Assembly: GCA_035048485.1 (NCBI GenBank)
Contig: CM068583.1
Coordinates: 42,205,542-42,269,541 of the forward strand
Length of the DNA stretch: 64,000 nt
From: Pteria penguin
Lineage: Eukaryota > Mollusca > Bivalvia > Pterioida > Pteriidae
Direction of reading: 5' to 3'
The position numbers and the translations under genes are program-made. This document shows, one piece after another, positions 34,837 through 46,100 of the stretch. The notes beneath the pieces were generated by a model. The model made no database searches. It was not told where the DNA came from and saw nothing but the letters and a program-made list of their open reading frames with translations. The first letter of the stretch is position 1. The number at the start of each line of letters is the position of its first letter.

Positions 34837-36139
34837 CTAAATGAAAATTAGTCCCAAGATTTTCTGTGATAATATTGTGAATTTTAATGCATACTGTTTT
34901 TCAATTTTTTTATATTGTTTAAAAAATGCCATTTTTTTCTATGTTAGTTGGCGATATTGTTTGTTACTCAGTTGTATGAATTTGAAAAATAGCAATCAAA
35001 CAGGTTATGGTAGACATCTTACATGAATTTATTTCCATCAATAAGCATGTCCTACTGTGAATACAGATTTCTTAAAAGTAAATGTACATTTCAATATGAA
35101 GTGACTACTTTTTCCAGTATATGAAATATGAAATAGGTCATTGTAAAAATAATGGTAAGAAGTCCTGTTTTTGGAATTTCCTAGAGTGTTCTCTACATCC
35201 AGGAATCGTTTTCTCTCAGTGTATTGTGTATAATATTGATCTTAATGTAGTACTGCCTGCTAGAATAAGGTTTTTAAAGCAAACATTATTAAAGAAGAAG
35301 ATTTTAATCTGAGTACACATGTATGTTGATTAAAAACCTGAATCTGAATTTACTTTTTTCATAGTCAGGTAAGAAATCTGTCTTTCATTCTGGACAAATG
35401 TATAACAGTGTATCATCTTATCATATGTTATTGATTTCTGATATTCGTTGAAGTATCTGATATTATTACACATTGTATATTGTATAAAATCCCATATTTT
35501 CTAATGACTTGTGAATCATTTAATGTTACATATTTCTATCTTTGTTAAAGAAGACAAATATTTAAAGTTACCATTCTATGCATAATATTTTGAAAAACAT
35601 TCCATATGCAAAAGAAAGTTGCATTGTCCAGAATTATGTTGTATTGTTCACTATTCTAAATTTTATATTGTTTGTCTTTTCTGTATTGATGTTTTTTAGA
35701 GTTGTTTTTGAATTTCTTTCTCAATCTAGCATTGGTTTATATTCAAGTGTTTGTTAAATGATCCTTCTTTGTTGATTGAGAATAAATGCAAACTTGTCAT
35801 AGAGATAGTTTATTCCTTAGTACATGTAGTAACATACAAGTACACACAGTTGCTACAGATAAGTATTGGGTTTTATGTATACAAGGCTTTTGTCTATTTA
35901 AGCTTTTTATATGCACATTTTCAGACAGGATGTATTATGTATGGCACTGTCAATCAGTTGGTCCAAGTTATTGGTTATGCTTTGAGATATTGAAGTGAAA
36001 CTTGGAATGTATGTGAAGTAGTAGGCCCTCCACATGAAGTTTCACTTTTTTTACATTGACCTAATTTTACAAGAGGTTTGCCCATTTGTATTTCTTGTTT
36101 ACCTGTTTTATGACTTGGTCATTTATAAATGGTTTTTTA
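34837..36139. other. DNAJ copy 2 3' flank, nothing recognised
   Basis: AT-rich; ATTAAA near 35287 and AATAAA near 35780 could serve polyadenylation, but neither can be chosen. No exon-like sequence. Confidence 0.5.
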
Positions 36140-37370
36140 TACGCCCGTCCAATAGACGGGACGTATTATGTTATGGCGCTGTCGTGCCGTGCGTGTGTCC
36201 GTCCGTCTGTCCGGGGTCATGTTTTCCTGACTTTTTTTGGACGTCTTTCAAGATATTGCGATGAAATTTGGTATATAGCTTTATTTCAAGCGGTGTCAGT
36301 ACCAGTTTAAGTTTTATTACGATTGACCTACTTTTGACAGATTTATGGCCCTTGGACTTTTTTTTCAAAAATTCATTAAAAATCTATTTTTTGTCAAAAC
36401 ATTATGAAATTTCTCATGAAACAAGTAAAGTGTACCAACTATCACATATGTTTCGGTTTTTAATATCTTTATCTTCATTTTTGAGAAATTTATGATTTTA
36501 GGGGGGGGGGGGTTGACCATATGTCCTACTAGGTCATGTTTTCCGGACTTTTTTTTGCCGTCTTTCAAGACATTGAGTTGAAATTTAGTATATACCTTTA
36601 TATCAAGCAGCGTCAGTACTAGTTCGAGTTTTGTTACAATTGACCTACTTTTGACGGGTTTATAGCCCTTGGACTTTTAAATTTCAAGATTTTTTCAGAA
36701 ATTCATTAAAAATCTATTTTATGTCAAAACATTATGAAATTTATCATGAAACAAGTAAAATGTACCAATTATCTCATATGTTACAGGTTTTAATATCTTT
36801 TTCTTCATTTTTGAGAAATTTATGATTTTAGGGGGGGGGGCGGTTGACCATATGTCCTAGGTCATGTTTTCCGGACTTTTTTTTGCCGTCTTTCAAGATA
36901 TTGAGGTGAAATATGATATATAGGCTTATTCGAAGCGGCATCAGTACCAGTTTGAGTTTTGTTACGATTGACATAATTTTGACAGATTTATGACCCTTGG
37001 ATTTTGTTTTGAAAATTCATTAAAAATCTAATTTTTGTAAAAACATTATGAAATTTATCATGAAACAAGTAAAATGTACCAACCTCCACATATTTTACAG
37101 GTATTGATATCTTTTTCTTCATTTTGGAGAAATTTATAATTTTAGAAGGTGGGGGGGAGAGCCAGTTCTTAAAAATTTCAAGTTTTTTTTGCAGGTCAAT
37201 TTCCAAGATGGGTTGCATAGGACCATTTCTGCAGGAGATATTGCCTTTGGACTTATTCCTATGATAAAATGCTATGAAACGCAATTAACTTCGGTAAACG
37301 TCAGATGTTTTTCATGAAAATCATGCCAAATGCGAATTGATCCTGTCCCAATTAAGCGACGGGCGTATTA
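36140..37370. mobile_element. composite element with ACGCCCGTC inverted ends and three internal units of about 330 bp
   Basis: Left end TACGCCCGTCCAATAGACGG, right end GCGACGGGCGTATTATG: short inverted ends. After the left end come GTGTGTCCGTCCGTCTGTCC and three units with GGTCATGTTTTCC.GACTTTT, TTTCAAGATATTG, TCAGTACCAGTTTGAGTTTT, ATTGACCTACTTTTGACAG and ATGGCCCTTGGACTT, each closing in a G-run (36500, 36832, 37150). Confidence 0.85.
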
Positions 37371-37720
37371 TGCCAAGCTAGTTGTTGCTCTTGTTTGTCA
37401 TTTTATTGACTTATTCAAAGTAGAAAACCAAAAATAAAACTCCACTTATTTGCTACCTTTTAGTAGAAAATAGTATTTTAAACGGTAATTTGAAAATTTC
37501 ATGTCCGGAAACGGTTTCAAAAGAACAAGACCCGTGTCCTTGAATGTTAACCTTTTTATCCCAAACACAGTGGGGACATTCCCTTGGTTATGAACATAAT
37601 TGAAAAGGCAAGAAAAGCATCCTGTTGCCTTGACCATTGACTATAATACAATAGGTTTTAATTTGGTCATGAGCATCCTATCATGTTTCTAGATTAAAAG
37701 GCAATGAGTAATGGTTTAAG

Positions 37721-38712
37721 AGATGAATCCTATATGTTTTTGGTTGATTGAGGTATTAACCTAAAATCTGGACGGAAAACTGCATCAGTGCGCGAAGCCA
37801 GTTGATGCAAAAGTTTTTCGTCCAAATTTTAGGTTGATACCTCAACCAAAAAAATATAGGATTTATTTCTTATCATTTTATTTAGCTTATATATGGAAAC
37901 AAAAATTTAATAAGTGTCCAATAAACATAATTTATGATGGCACAACATTACTATTTTGGCCCCGATACATGTGACTTGATCGCATAGAAATACAATGACA
38001 AAGTAAACAACATTTTGAAGTCAATAATTGCGGCTAACACGAAATTCGAAAATTTTATCCTTGTTTTCGTTGAAAAAGATTAGAAGTGAAATGGAACGAA
38101 CAGTTATTAAAACACGAATTAATGAAACATGCATATGAGGATGATTATCTGTTACTTAAGGTATGTATGCAATGCATACTGAGTGGTGCACGTGCGAGCC
38201 ACAAGGTGAAAAGAGTAGGTCGAGGGACTTAGATTGGATCTGGTGGAAATTCCCGTTCTGTTTGCCTAGTCGGGTATGATACCGTAGACATTACAGTTGT
38301 CAGCGTCCATTGTCGATCGACCGGCTAGTAGCAGACGAGTACTGTTTTGTATTTGATTACATATATTTCTAAACACCACTGTATTGTAGACTTGTTGATG
38401 GACCTAGTTATATTTTACCTTTTTTATTGAATAATAGTAGGAAATCATATCATATATTTAATAGTTTCTGAAGTGAAATGCGATTTCTTTTGTACTTTGA
38501 ATACGTTATATATAACGAAACAATTTTATGTAATCTAGTAACAACACGGGAATCACTGTTCCATAAATAGAACGGGGTCTCGCATTCCAGAAGAAAGTAA
38601 CGCCGGCAGTTGTGACATATCTGCACTCAAAATTTTGTTGATGCAGAAATCAACTCAGTTTTTTTTAACCAATCAGGTTCGCAGCAAGACCATCAACACA
38701 AAGAAAATTATT
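37721..38712 (+). repeat. about 1-kb dispersed repeat, copy B (hairpin-bearing)
   Basis: Second copy of 3155-4130, same strand. Its first 135 bp (37727-37861) fold into a long hairpin: GGTTGATTGAGGTATTAACC.. with ..GGTTGATACCTCAACC, around an apical GCATCAGTGCGCGAAGCCAG TTGATGC. Ends near CATCAACACAAAGAAAATTA. Confidence 0.85.
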
Positions 38713-38871
38713 GATTCGTAAATACTTTTGAACTGTAAGATACGAAAAATAATATAACCGATGCATTTTCATTATCGGAGTAGCAACAACGTACCACAGT
38801 GACATTCTTGGACCTTTGTAAACGGGAGACCACCGTGAGCACATCCATGTTCCACCTTTAGGATGAGATAG

Positions 38872-39030
38872 TAAAAACCGAGGTCCTGTGTCACGGTAGG
38901 TGTGACACGTAAAAACCGAGGGCCCGTGTCACGGCAGGTGTGACACGTAAAAATCGAGGGCCCGTGTCACGGTAGGTGTGACGTAAAAACCGAGGGCCCG
39001 TGTCACGGTAGGTGTGACACGTAAAAGATC
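38872..39030 (+). repeat. 38-bp tandem repeat, four units
   Basis: Units of GTAAAAACCGAGGGCCCGTG plus TCACGGTAGGTGTGACAC. The third unit lacks the terminal ACAC. It runs into a SINE-like body (GATCCCTCTCTGCTTCGG.., AGGTCTGAATTT, TGCATCAGGCAGATGGCGTC) to about 39130, comparable with 2770-2930. Confidence 0.85.
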
Positions 39031-39130
39031 CCTCTCTGCTTCGGATGGGTCCATTTTAAAGGTCTGAATTTCTATACAATGCATCAGGCAGATGGCGTCA
39101 CCATATACGTGAAATAATCGTGGAGTGACG

Positions 39131-39833
39131 TAAAACATTACTAACCATGCAGTTAAGATATTATCTTCTATGATTTCATGTACTGTACGTATATTTGATT
39201 TTGACTTGCTATGCATTATGGTAGAAGTGGATGTGCATGATTTGTGTTTCTCTGTCATATTATCTCATAATGGTAATACTAGTATAGAAGCAGAGTAATG
39301 ACGTACCAGGGACAGTGCTGGCTCTGTCAACATATGAATCCATGTATTAAAGGTACAAAGACAGTAGTATTCATTATAATGTGGAATGTATACCCGGAAC
39401 ATGTGTACATAACTCATATAATGATGATAAACATTGGTGATGTTCTCGTATTTATTTCATGTAATGGAATATTATTTTTACAAGATAAAAATTGTTAAAT
39501 ATCATTCTGTCGCGATACCAAAAGCTGACATACAGCCTTGTGTCGTTTTATAACTTTCAAATTCTGGAAAGTGAGTACATAACTTCAAGTGATCATAAGC
39601 TCAGTTTGAAAATGATCAAGCGCACCAGGAAAGCACTCGAACAATCTATACATAAATACACACACGAAAATATTTTGAAATGTTAATTGAAAGCATTGTC
39701 TACTACAGACGAACTATTCCCATTGAGAAGTAGACAGAGGAAATGCTCACTTCTTCCATACTTCATATAAAGTGTATCTAATGCCCAAATTAAGGAATAT
39801 ACACATGATCACACTACACAGTAAAATGTACTA
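39131..39833. other. intergenic 3' flank of SMS, nothing recognised
   Basis: AT-rich, short open frames only. Confidence 0.5.
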
Positions 39834-39839
39834 TTTATT
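39834..39839 (-). terminator. SMS: candidate polyadenylation signal for SMS
   Basis: AATAAA on the minus strand, 173 bases past the SMS stop codon. It is a plausible distance; cleavage site not determinable. Confidence 0.5.
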
Positions 39840-40011
39840 CTCAACAAACTGCCATTCATGTAGATGGCTTTTTTCATATATTTCATGATTTTTTTAGGGG
39901 GGGATTTGAGTTATTTCAGGTTTAACATCTATTGTGTATATTAGAATATTATAGAACTATATATGTATATGTATGATCTTTCCGTATGCTTAATTAATGG
40001 ATGCTAACACA

Positions 40012-40194
40012 TCACTCTATCCATTGCCTTCTCTTAATATTAAACCTATAAAACATGCCACAAATTTCTTCCTCACAAGGATACGTTTCTTTAAAAGATG
40101 GTACGTGCACGTCTGTGCGCTTGAAGTGGCAGTGCAAATCCCTGATTTCCTCTTCAACTTTCTGTACATAGGTGTATGCACTCAGACAGTTGCC
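40012..40194 (-). CDS. SMS: SMS coding exon 10 (C-terminus)
   Basis: Acceptor GTATTTAAG. Opens with GNCLSAYTYVQKVEEEI, matching human GNCVNLTEALSLYEEQL. The following stretch (FKRTDVHVPSF, then EEEICGMFYRF) matches ..KEIVCVPSYLELWVFYTVW with a short insertion. TGA at 40014-40012. Confidence 0.92.
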   Translation of the reverse strand, partial: GNCLSAYTYVQKVEEEIRDLHCHFKRTDVHVPSFKETYPCEEEICGMFYRFNIKRRQWIE

Positions 40195-43100
40195 CTTAAA
40201 TACAATCAATGATTAACAATAGAAAAAGAGAACGTTTCCACTTGACTGTTATGGGAAATAATTTCCCTACAGTTTTGAGTTGGTGTTATTTTAGAATCTT
40301 CTATGTAAACACTAATGTCAGAAATTCAATCATTTTGCAGGTTTGGAGAAAACTTCCTTAAATGAAAAAAAAAAAGAAAAAGGAAAATCTACATAAAATT
40401 GTGAGCTTCATTGATATTTTCCAACACCTACTTTCTTATTAGACTCGTCTTATTTCATGATAAATTTTATTTTTTCAGCTTTATTTAGGAATATCAAGAT
40501 GCAATATTAGTTTTAAAACTTATATCAAATTGAAACCTGTTGGTTTAGAACTTGGTTTTGGTACAAGTATTCAAGGTTATATGTTAGATCTGATAAGATC
40601 AAAGCTGTAATACATGTCCAGATACAGTGTGATCATGGGATATTGCATACTTACTCTTGCTAAATATTTTCCATCATCTGCCAAACATTTCAGTGCTAGT
40701 TCAAATATCAAATTCGTTGTTTTGAAGTCATAATCAAAACCTACAAAGGACATAAATGACTCAGTGTACGGATGTACGTGTGTATATATACTTATATTGT
40801 ATAAAACAGAATATAATCATATTTCGATTTCCTGTTTAGCAATGACCTATAACGACATGCCATGCCGATCACTGTTATTTCGCGTGTCTGGGAGTAGTAA
40901 GCGTCTCCTGTCAGAGGTGAGACCAGGTGTCTGAGAGGAGTCAGCGTCTCCTGCCAGAGGTGAGACAGGTGTTAGGGAATAGTAAGCATCTCCTGTCAGA
41001 GGTGAGACTAGGTGTCTGGGAGGAGAAAGCGTCTCCTGTCAGAGGGAGATCAGGTGTCTGAGAGGAGTGAGCATCTCCTGTCAGAGGTGAGACCAAGTGT
41101 CTGGGAGGAGAAAGCGTCTCATGCCAGAAGTAAGAATAGGTGTCTGTGAGTAGTAAGTATCTCCTGTCAGAGGTGAGACCAGGTGTCTGGGAAAAGTAAG
41201 CGTCTCCTGTCAGAGGTGAGACCAGCTGTCTGGGAGGAGTACGCGTCTCATGCGAGAAGTGAGTCCAGGTGTCTGGGAGTAGTAAGCGTCTCCTTCCAGA
41301 GGTGAGACCGCCATAAACTGAGAATATACTTCCATTGTCTAACGTTCAAATGAATTCTCATGCAGAATGGTTTTATTCTATTTATTAATAGAATGAAACT
41401 AAATAAAATCCAAATCCCAGTTATTAATTCATTGATGAACAGAAGAATATGAAATTTTTTTTCTCGGTTTATGTCGCCAGACCTGGTGTCTGAGAGGAGT
41501 AAGCATCTGGTGTCAGAGATAAGACCAGGTGTTTGGGAGGATTAAGCATCTCATGCCAGAAGTGAGATCAGGTGTCTGGGAGTAGTAAGCGTTTCCTGTC
41601 AGAGTTGAGATCAGTTGTCCCGGAGCAGTGAACGTCTCCTGTCATGGTTGAGATCAGTTGTCCGGGAGCATTGAACGTCTCCTGTCAGAGTTGAGATCAG
41701 ATGTCCGGGAGCAGTGAATGTCTCCTGTCAGAGTTGAGAGCAATTGTCCGAGAGCAGTGGAGGTCTCCTGTCAGAGTTGAGATCAGTTGTCCGAGAGCAG
41801 TGAACGTCTCCTGTCAGAGTTGAGAGCAGTTGTCCGGGAGCAGTGAACGTCTCCTGTCAGAGTTGAGAGCAGTTGTCCGGGAGCAGTTAACGTCTTCTGT
41901 CACAGTTGAGATCAGTTGTCCGAGAGCAGTGAACGTCTCCTGTCAGAGTTGAGATCAGTTGTCCGATAGCAGTGAACGTCTCATATCAGAGTTAAGATCA
42001 GTTGTCCGAGAGCAGTGAACGTCTCATGTCAGAGTTGAGATCAGATGTCCGGGAGCAGTGAATGTCTCCTGTCAGAGTTGAGAGCAATTGTCCGAGAGCA
42101 GTGGAGGTCTCCTGTCAGAGTTGAGATCAGTTGTCCGAGAGCAGTGAACGTCTCCTGTCAGAGTTGAGAGCAGTTGTCCGGGAGCAGTGAACGTCTCCTG
42201 TCAGAGTTGAGAGCAGTTGTCCGGGAGCAGTTAACGTCTTCTGTCACAGTTGAGATCAGTTGTCCGAGAGCAGTGAACGTCTCCTGTCAGAGTTGAGATC
42301 AGTTGTCCGATAGCAGTGAACGTCTCATATCAGAGTTAAGATCAGTTGTCCGAGAGCAGTGAACGTCTCATGTCAGAGTTGAGATCAGTTGTCCGGGAGC
42401 AGTGAACGTCTCCTGTCAGAGTTGAGATCAGTTGTCTGAGAGCAGTGAATGTCTCCTGTCAGAGTTGAGAGCAGTTGTCCGAGAGCAGTGAACGTCTCCT
42501 GTCAGAGTTGAGATCAGATGTACGGGAGCAGTGAACGTCTCCTGTCAGAGTTGAGATCAGATGTCCGAGAGGAGTCAACGTCCTCTGTCACAGTTGAGAT
42601 CAGTTGTCCAGAAGCAGTGAACGTCCTCTGTTACAGTTCAAATCAGTTGTCCAGAAGCAGTGAACATCTCCTGTCAGAGTTAAGATCATATGTCCGGGAG
42701 CAGTGAACGTCTCCTGTCAGAGTTGAGATCAGATGTCCGAGAGCAGTCAACGTCTCTTGTCAGAGTTAAGATCAGATGTCCGGGAGCAGTGAACGTCTCC
42801 TGTCAGAGTTGAGATCAGTTGTCCGGAAGCAGTGAACGTCTCATGTCAGAGTTGAGATCAGTTGTCCGGGAGCAGTGAACGTCTCCTGTCAGAGTTGAGA
42901 TCAGTTGTCTGAGAGCAGTGAACGTCTCCTGTCAGAGTTGAGAGCAGTTGTCCGAGAGCAGTGAACGTCTCCTGTCAGAGTTGAGATCAGATGTACGGGA
43001 GCAGTGAACGTCTCCTGTCAGAGTTGAGATCAGATGTCCGAGAGGAGTCAACGTCCTCTGTCACAGTTGAGATCAGTTGTCCAGAAGCAGTGAACGTCCT

Positions 43101-46100
43101 CTGTTACAGTTCAGATCAGTTGTCCAGAAGCAGTGAACATCTCCTGTCAGAGTTAAGATCATATGTCCGGGAGCAGTGAACGTCTCCTGTCAGAGTTGAG
43201 ATCAGATGTCCGAGAGCAGTCAACGTCTCTTGTCAGAGTTAAGATCAGATGTCCGGGAGCAGTGAACGTCTCCTGTCAGAGTTGAGATCAGTTGTCCGGA
43301 AGCAGTGAACGTCTCCTGTCAGAGTTGAAATCAGTTGTCCGAGAGCAGTGAACGTCTCCTGTCAGAGTTGAGAGCAGATGTCCGGGAGCAGTGAACGTCT
43401 TCTGTCACAGTTGAGATCAGTTGTCCGGGAGCAGTGAACGTCTTCTGTCAGAGTTGAGATCAGATGTACGGGAGCAGTGAACGTCTCCTGTCAGAGTTGA
43501 GATCAGATGTCCGAGAGCAGTCAACGTCTCATGTCAGAGTTAAGATCAGATGTCCGGGAGCAGTGAACATCTCCTGTCAGAGTTAAGATCAGATGTCCGG
43601 GAGCAGTGAACATCTCCTGTCAGAGTTGAGATCAGTTGTCCGGGAACAGTGAACATCTCCTGTCAGAGTTAAGATCAGATGTCCAGAAGCAGTGAACGTC
43701 TCCTGTCAGAGTTGAGATCAGATGTCCGGGAGCAGTGAACGTCTCCTGTCAGAGTTGAGATCAGTTGTCCGGGAACAGTGAACATCTCCTGTCATAGTTG
43801 AGATCAGTTGTCCGAGAGCAGTGAACGTCTCATGTCAGAGTTGAGATCAGTTGTCCGAGAGCAGTGAACGTCTCCTGTCAGAGTTGAGAGCAGTTGTCCG
43901 GGAGCAGTAAACGTCTCCTGTCAGAGTTGAGAGCAGTTGTCCGGGAGCAGTGAACGTCTCATGTCAGAGTTGAGATCAGTTGTCCGGGAGCAGTGAACGT
44001 CTCCTGTCATGGTTGAGATCAGTTGTCCGAGAGCAGTGAACGTTTCATGTCAGAGTTGAGATCAGTTTTCCGAGAGCAGTGAACGTCTCCTGTCAAAGTT
44101 AAGAGCAGTTGTCCGAGAGCAGTGAACGTCTCCTGTCAGAGTTAAGAGTAGTTGTCCGAGAGCAGTGAACGTCTCCTGTCAGAGTTGAGAGCAGTTGTCC
44201 GGGAGCAGTGAACGTCCTCTGTCACAGTTGAGGTCAGTTATCCAGAAGCATTGAACATCTCCTGTCAGAGTTAAGATCAGTTGTCCGGGCGCAGTGAACG
44301 TCTCCTATCAGAGTTGAGATCAGTTGTCCGAGAGCAGTCAACGTCTCCTGTCAGAGTTGAGATCAGTTGTCCGAGAGCAGTGAATGTCTCCTGTCAGAGT
44401 TGAGAGCAGTTGTCCGGGAGCAGTGAACGTCTTCTGTCACAGTTGAGATCATTTGTCCGGAAGCAGTGAACGTCTCCTGTCAGAGTTGAGAGTTGTTGTC
44501 CGGGAGCAGTGAACGTCTCCTGTCATGGTTGAGATCAGTTGTCCGGAAGCAGTGAACGTCTCCTGTCAGAGTTGAGATCAGATGTACGGGAGCAGTGAAC
44601 GTCTCCTGTCAGAGTTGAGATCAGATGTCCGAGAGCAGTCAACGTCTCTTGTCAGAGTTAAGATCAGATGTCCGGGAGCAGTGAACGTCCTCTGTCACAG
44701 TTGAAGTCAGTTGTCCAGAAGCATTGAACATCTCCTGTCAGAGTTAAGATCAGTTGTCCAGAAGCATTGAACATCTCCTGTCAGAGTTAAGATCAGTTGT
44801 CCGTGCGCAGTGAACGTCTCCTATCAGAGTTGAGATCAGTTGTCCGAGAGCAGTGAACGTCTCCTGTCAGAGTTGAGATCAGTTGTCCGAGAGCAGTGAA
44901 TGTCTCCTGTCAGAGTTGAGAGCAGTTGTCCAGGAGCAGTGAACGTCTTCTGTCACAGTTGAGATCAGTTGTCCGGAAGCAGTGAACGTCTCCTGTCAGA
45001 GTTGAAATCAGATGTCCGAGAGCAGTGAACGTCTCCTGTCAGAGTTGAGAGTTGTTGTCCGGGAGCAGTGAACGTCTCCTGTCACAGTTGAGATCAGTTG
45101 TCCGGAAGCAGTGAACGTCTCCTGTCAGAGTTGAGATCAGATGTACGGGAGCAGTGAAAGTCTCCTGTCAGAGTTGAGATCAGATTTCCGAGAGCAGTCA
45201 ACGTCTCTTGTCAGAGTTAAGATCAGATGTCCGGGAGCAGTGAACGTCCTCTGTCACAGTTGAGGTCAGTTGTCCAGAAGCATTGAACATCTCCTGTCAG
45301 AGTTAAGATCAGTTGTCCAGAAGCATTGAACATCTCCTGTCAGAGTTAAGATCAGTTGTCCGGGCGCAGTGAACGTCTCCTATCAGAGTTGAGATCAGTT
45401 GTCCGAGAGCAGTGAACGTCTCCTGTCAGAGTTGAGATCAGTTGTCCGAGAGCAGTGAAAGTCTCCTGTCAGAGTTGAGAGCAGTTGTCCAGGAGCAGTG
45501 AACGTCTTCTGTCACAGTTGAGATCAGTTGTCCGGAAGCAGTGAACGTCTCCTGTCAGAGTTGAAATCAGATGTCCGAGAGCAGTGAACGTCTCCTGTCA
45601 GAGTTGAGAGTTGTTGTCCGGGAACAGTGAACGTCTCATGTCAGAATTGAGAGAAGTTGTCCGGGAGCAGTGAACGTCTCCTGTCAGAGTTGAGATCAGA
45701 TGTACGGGAGCAGTGAACGTCTCCTGTCAGAGTTGAGATCAGATGTCCGAGAGCAGTCAACGTCTCTTGTCAGAGTTAAGATCAGATGTCCGGGAGCAGT
45801 GAACGTCTCCTGTCAGAGTTGAGATCAGATGTACGGGAGCAGTGAACATCTCCTGTCAGGGCTGAGATCAGTTGTCCAGAAGCACTGAACATCTCCTGTC
45901 AGAGTTAAGATCAGATGTCCGGTAGGAGTGAACGTCTCCTCTCAGAGTTAAGATCAGTTGTCCGAGAGCAGTGAACGTCTCATGTCAGAGTTGAGATCAG
46001 TTGTCCGAGAGCAGTGAACGTCTCCTGTCAGAGTTGAGAGCAGTTGTCCGGAAGCAGTGAACGTCTTCTGTCAGAGTTGAGATCAGTTGTCCGAGAGCAG

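Noticed and set aside
42518..43179. Plus-strand open frames repeating SSERLLSELRSDVREE
   Set aside because: They are the 43-bp minisatellite read in rotating frames; period not divisible by three, no start context, no conservation beyond the DNA repeat.
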